5,598 nt of DNA. Origin: an uncultured Thermomonas sp. (GTDB lineage Bacteria > Pseudomonadota > Gammaproteobacteria > Xanthomonadales > Xanthomonadaceae). The stretch spans positions 1 through 5,598 of the forward strand of contig CAMLJA010000140.1 of NCBI GenBank assembly GCA_946480065.1. The letters run 5' to 3'. Positions 4,587 to 5,598 of the stretch are shown in pieces; the first letter of the stretch is position 1; every line of letters begins with the position of its first letter. Under the pieces are notes generated by a model. The model was not told the DNA's origin, made no database searches, and was given only the letters and a program-made list of their open reading frames with translations. The position numbers and the translations under genes are program-made.

Positions 4587-5018
4587 TCAGGCCGGTTCCA
4601 CCCGCAGGGTCATGGCATCGCCGCCGACCACCCGCACGCGGGTGCCGGCCGGCAGGTCCGGCCCGGCCACGTCCCAGTAGGCGTCGGCGATCTGCACCCG
4701 GCCACGCCCCTCCACGATCGCCTGCTCCAGCGGCAGCACCCGGCCGACCAGCGCGGCGGTGCGGCGGTTGAGCGCCGGCTGGTCGCTGGTGCGGCCGCGG
4801 CCGCGGAACCAGCGCCGGTAGACCTGCACCCAGGCGAAGCCCAGCACCACGAAGGCGGCCACCTGCGCCAGCACCGGGATGTCCGGCACCACCAGCACGC
4901 CCACCAGCATGCATGCCGCCGCCAGCCCCAGCCACAGCATGAACGCGCCCGGCGCCAGCGCCTCCGCCGCGAACAGCAGCAGCGCCAGCGCCGACCAGGC
5001 GAACACGTCCCAGCGCAT
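4587..5018 (-). CDS. Short NfeD-family membrane protein, partner of the stomatin-like protein
   Basis: 143 residues, the length of short NfeD proteins (E. coli YbbK partner type). Three hydrophobic segments at about 5-22, 25-44 and 48-68 are followed by basic residues (YRRWFRGRGR) and a soluble C-terminal domain from about 88 to the end, rich in short beta strands: GRVLPLEQAIVEGRGRVQI and GTRVRVVGGDAMTLRVEP. This is the OB-fold domain of the NfeD family. These proteins accompany SPFH/stomatin proteins in the membrane and are thought to help scaffold or regulate them; the biochemical role is not settled. The ATG at 5018 follows the qmcA stop by 3 nt, with AGGGGG (5026-5031) inside the end of qmcA, so translational coupling is likely. 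Confidence 0.88.
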   Translation of the reverse strand: MRWDVFAWSALALLLFAAEALAPGAFMLWLGLAAACMLVGVLVVPDIPVLAQVAAFVVLGFAWVQVYRRWFRGRGRTSDQPALNRRTAALVGRVLPLEQAIVEGRGRVQIADAYWDVAGPDLPAGTRVRVVGGDAMTLRVEPA

Positions 5019-5021
5019 CGC

Positions 5022-5598
5022 TCAGCCCCCTGCCTTCGGCAGCGGCCGCGGCGGCGCCTGCCGGTCCAGCGCGTCCTTCGCCAGCTCGGCGATGCCGGCC
5101 AGCGAGCCGATCACGCCCGCGGACTCCATCGGCATCATCACGAACTTCTGGTTCGGCGCCTCGGCCAGCGCCTTGAACGCCTCGATGTACTTCTGCGCCA
5201 CGAAGTAGTTGATCGCCTGCACGTTGCCGCCGGCGATGGCGTCGGACACCACCCGGGTGGCGTTGGCCTCGGCCTCGGCCAGGCGCTCGCGGGCCTCGGC
5301 CTGGCGGAACGCGGCCTCCTTCTGGCCCTCGGCCGACAGGATCGCCGACTGCTTCTCGCCCTCGGCCTTGAGGATCTCGGCCTGGCGGAAGCCCTCGGCC
5401 TCCAGGATGTTGGCGCGCTTCTCGCGCTCGGCCTTCATCTGCCGGGCCATGGAGTCGACCAGGTCGCGCGGCGGCTGGATGTCCTTCAGCTCGATGCGGT
5501 TGACCTTCAGCCCCCACGGATGGGTGGCCTGGTCGACCGCGTGCAGCACCTTGGTGTTGATCTCGTCGCGCTTGGACAGCGACTCGTCCAGGTCCATC
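5022..5598 (-). CDS. qmcA: SPFH/band 7 stomatin-like protein (QmcA type), C-terminal part; 5' end outside the window
   Basis: 191 residues are visible from the Met codon at 5595-5597, which is internal: [14 protein letters not shown] matches the mid-protein GxMxLDxxxxxRDEIN motif of the band 7 domain, so the start lies beyond the right edge. Next come the end of the SPFH domain ([19 protein letters not shown], 28-46), a long helix (about 49-115) predicted as coiled coil, and the C-terminal segment [18 protein letters not shown] (149-166) typical of the family. The helix shows an 11-residue repeat with AEG at 67, 78 and 89 and AEA at 100, typical of the SPFH coiled coil. Full-length relatives have about 300-330 residues with an N-terminal membrane anchor and form large membrane-bound oligomeric cages. 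The tail is Pro-rich ([11 protein letters not shown]). The pairing with nfeD is the classic arrangement. Confidence 0.93.
   Translation of the reverse strand, partial: MDLDESLSKRDEINTKVLHAVDQATHPWGLKVNRIELKDIQPPRDLVDSMARQMKAEREKRANILEAEGFRQAEILKAEGEKQSAILSAEGQKEAAFRQAEARERLAEAEANATRVVSDAIAGGNVQAINYFVAQKYIEAFKALAEAPNQKFVMMPMESAGVIGSLAGIAELAKDALDRQAPPRPLPKAGG

Overview
The window is very GC-rich, with strong G/C preference at third codon positions. Gene content suggests a gammaproteobacterium of the Xanthomonadaceae (Lysobacter/Luteimonas/Pseudoxanthomonas-like): an AlgP/HctB-type lysine-alanine histone-like protein, proteobacterial gcvT and gcvH, and a stomatin-NfeD pair. The taxonomic call is inferred from gene style and composition, not from a search.

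Layout, left to right. (1) 1-134, minus: the 5' end of a lemA-family membrane protein gene. (2) 218-1570, plus, divergent from lemA: an exported serine hydrolase of the class C beta-lactamase/D,D-peptidase fold with SLSK, YQN and HGG motifs. (3) 1638-2159, minus, convergent with (2): a 146-residue histone H1-like protein made of KKxAA-type repeats. Its terminator works only toward the minus strand, and it contains a nearly perfect in-frame 147-bp-offset duplication. (4) 2160-2541, minus: an unusually long (about 345 nt) structured leader for the histone gene. It has a recognisable promoter (TTGACA, 17 nt, TAGGTT), an intrinsic-terminator-like hairpin midway, a 59-codon ORF with a strong Shine-Dalgarno that starts on top of that hairpin, and several strong stem-loops. 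(5) 2542-2896: no convincing gene; one inverted repeat. (6) 2897-5598, minus: a compact array read as qmcA (5' end outside the window), nfeD, gcvT, gcvH, closed by a strong terminator.

How the genes work together: GcvT and GcvH are the T and H proteins of the glycine cleavage system; GcvP is not in the window. QmcA/stomatin and NfeD form the usual membrane pair and are almost overlapping (3-nt gap). They may be co-transcribed with the gcv genes, 62 nt downstream. LemA, the serine hydrolase and the QmcA/NfeD pair are all envelope proteins. The histone-like gene is a separate unit with its own promoter and terminator.

Most of the window is ordinary housekeeping sequence. The best candidate for something undescribed is the histone leader: a terminator-like hairpin whose 5' arm would be covered by a ribosome starting on the short upstream ORF, suggesting translation-dependent read-through, or alternatively a roughly 185-nt small RNA.
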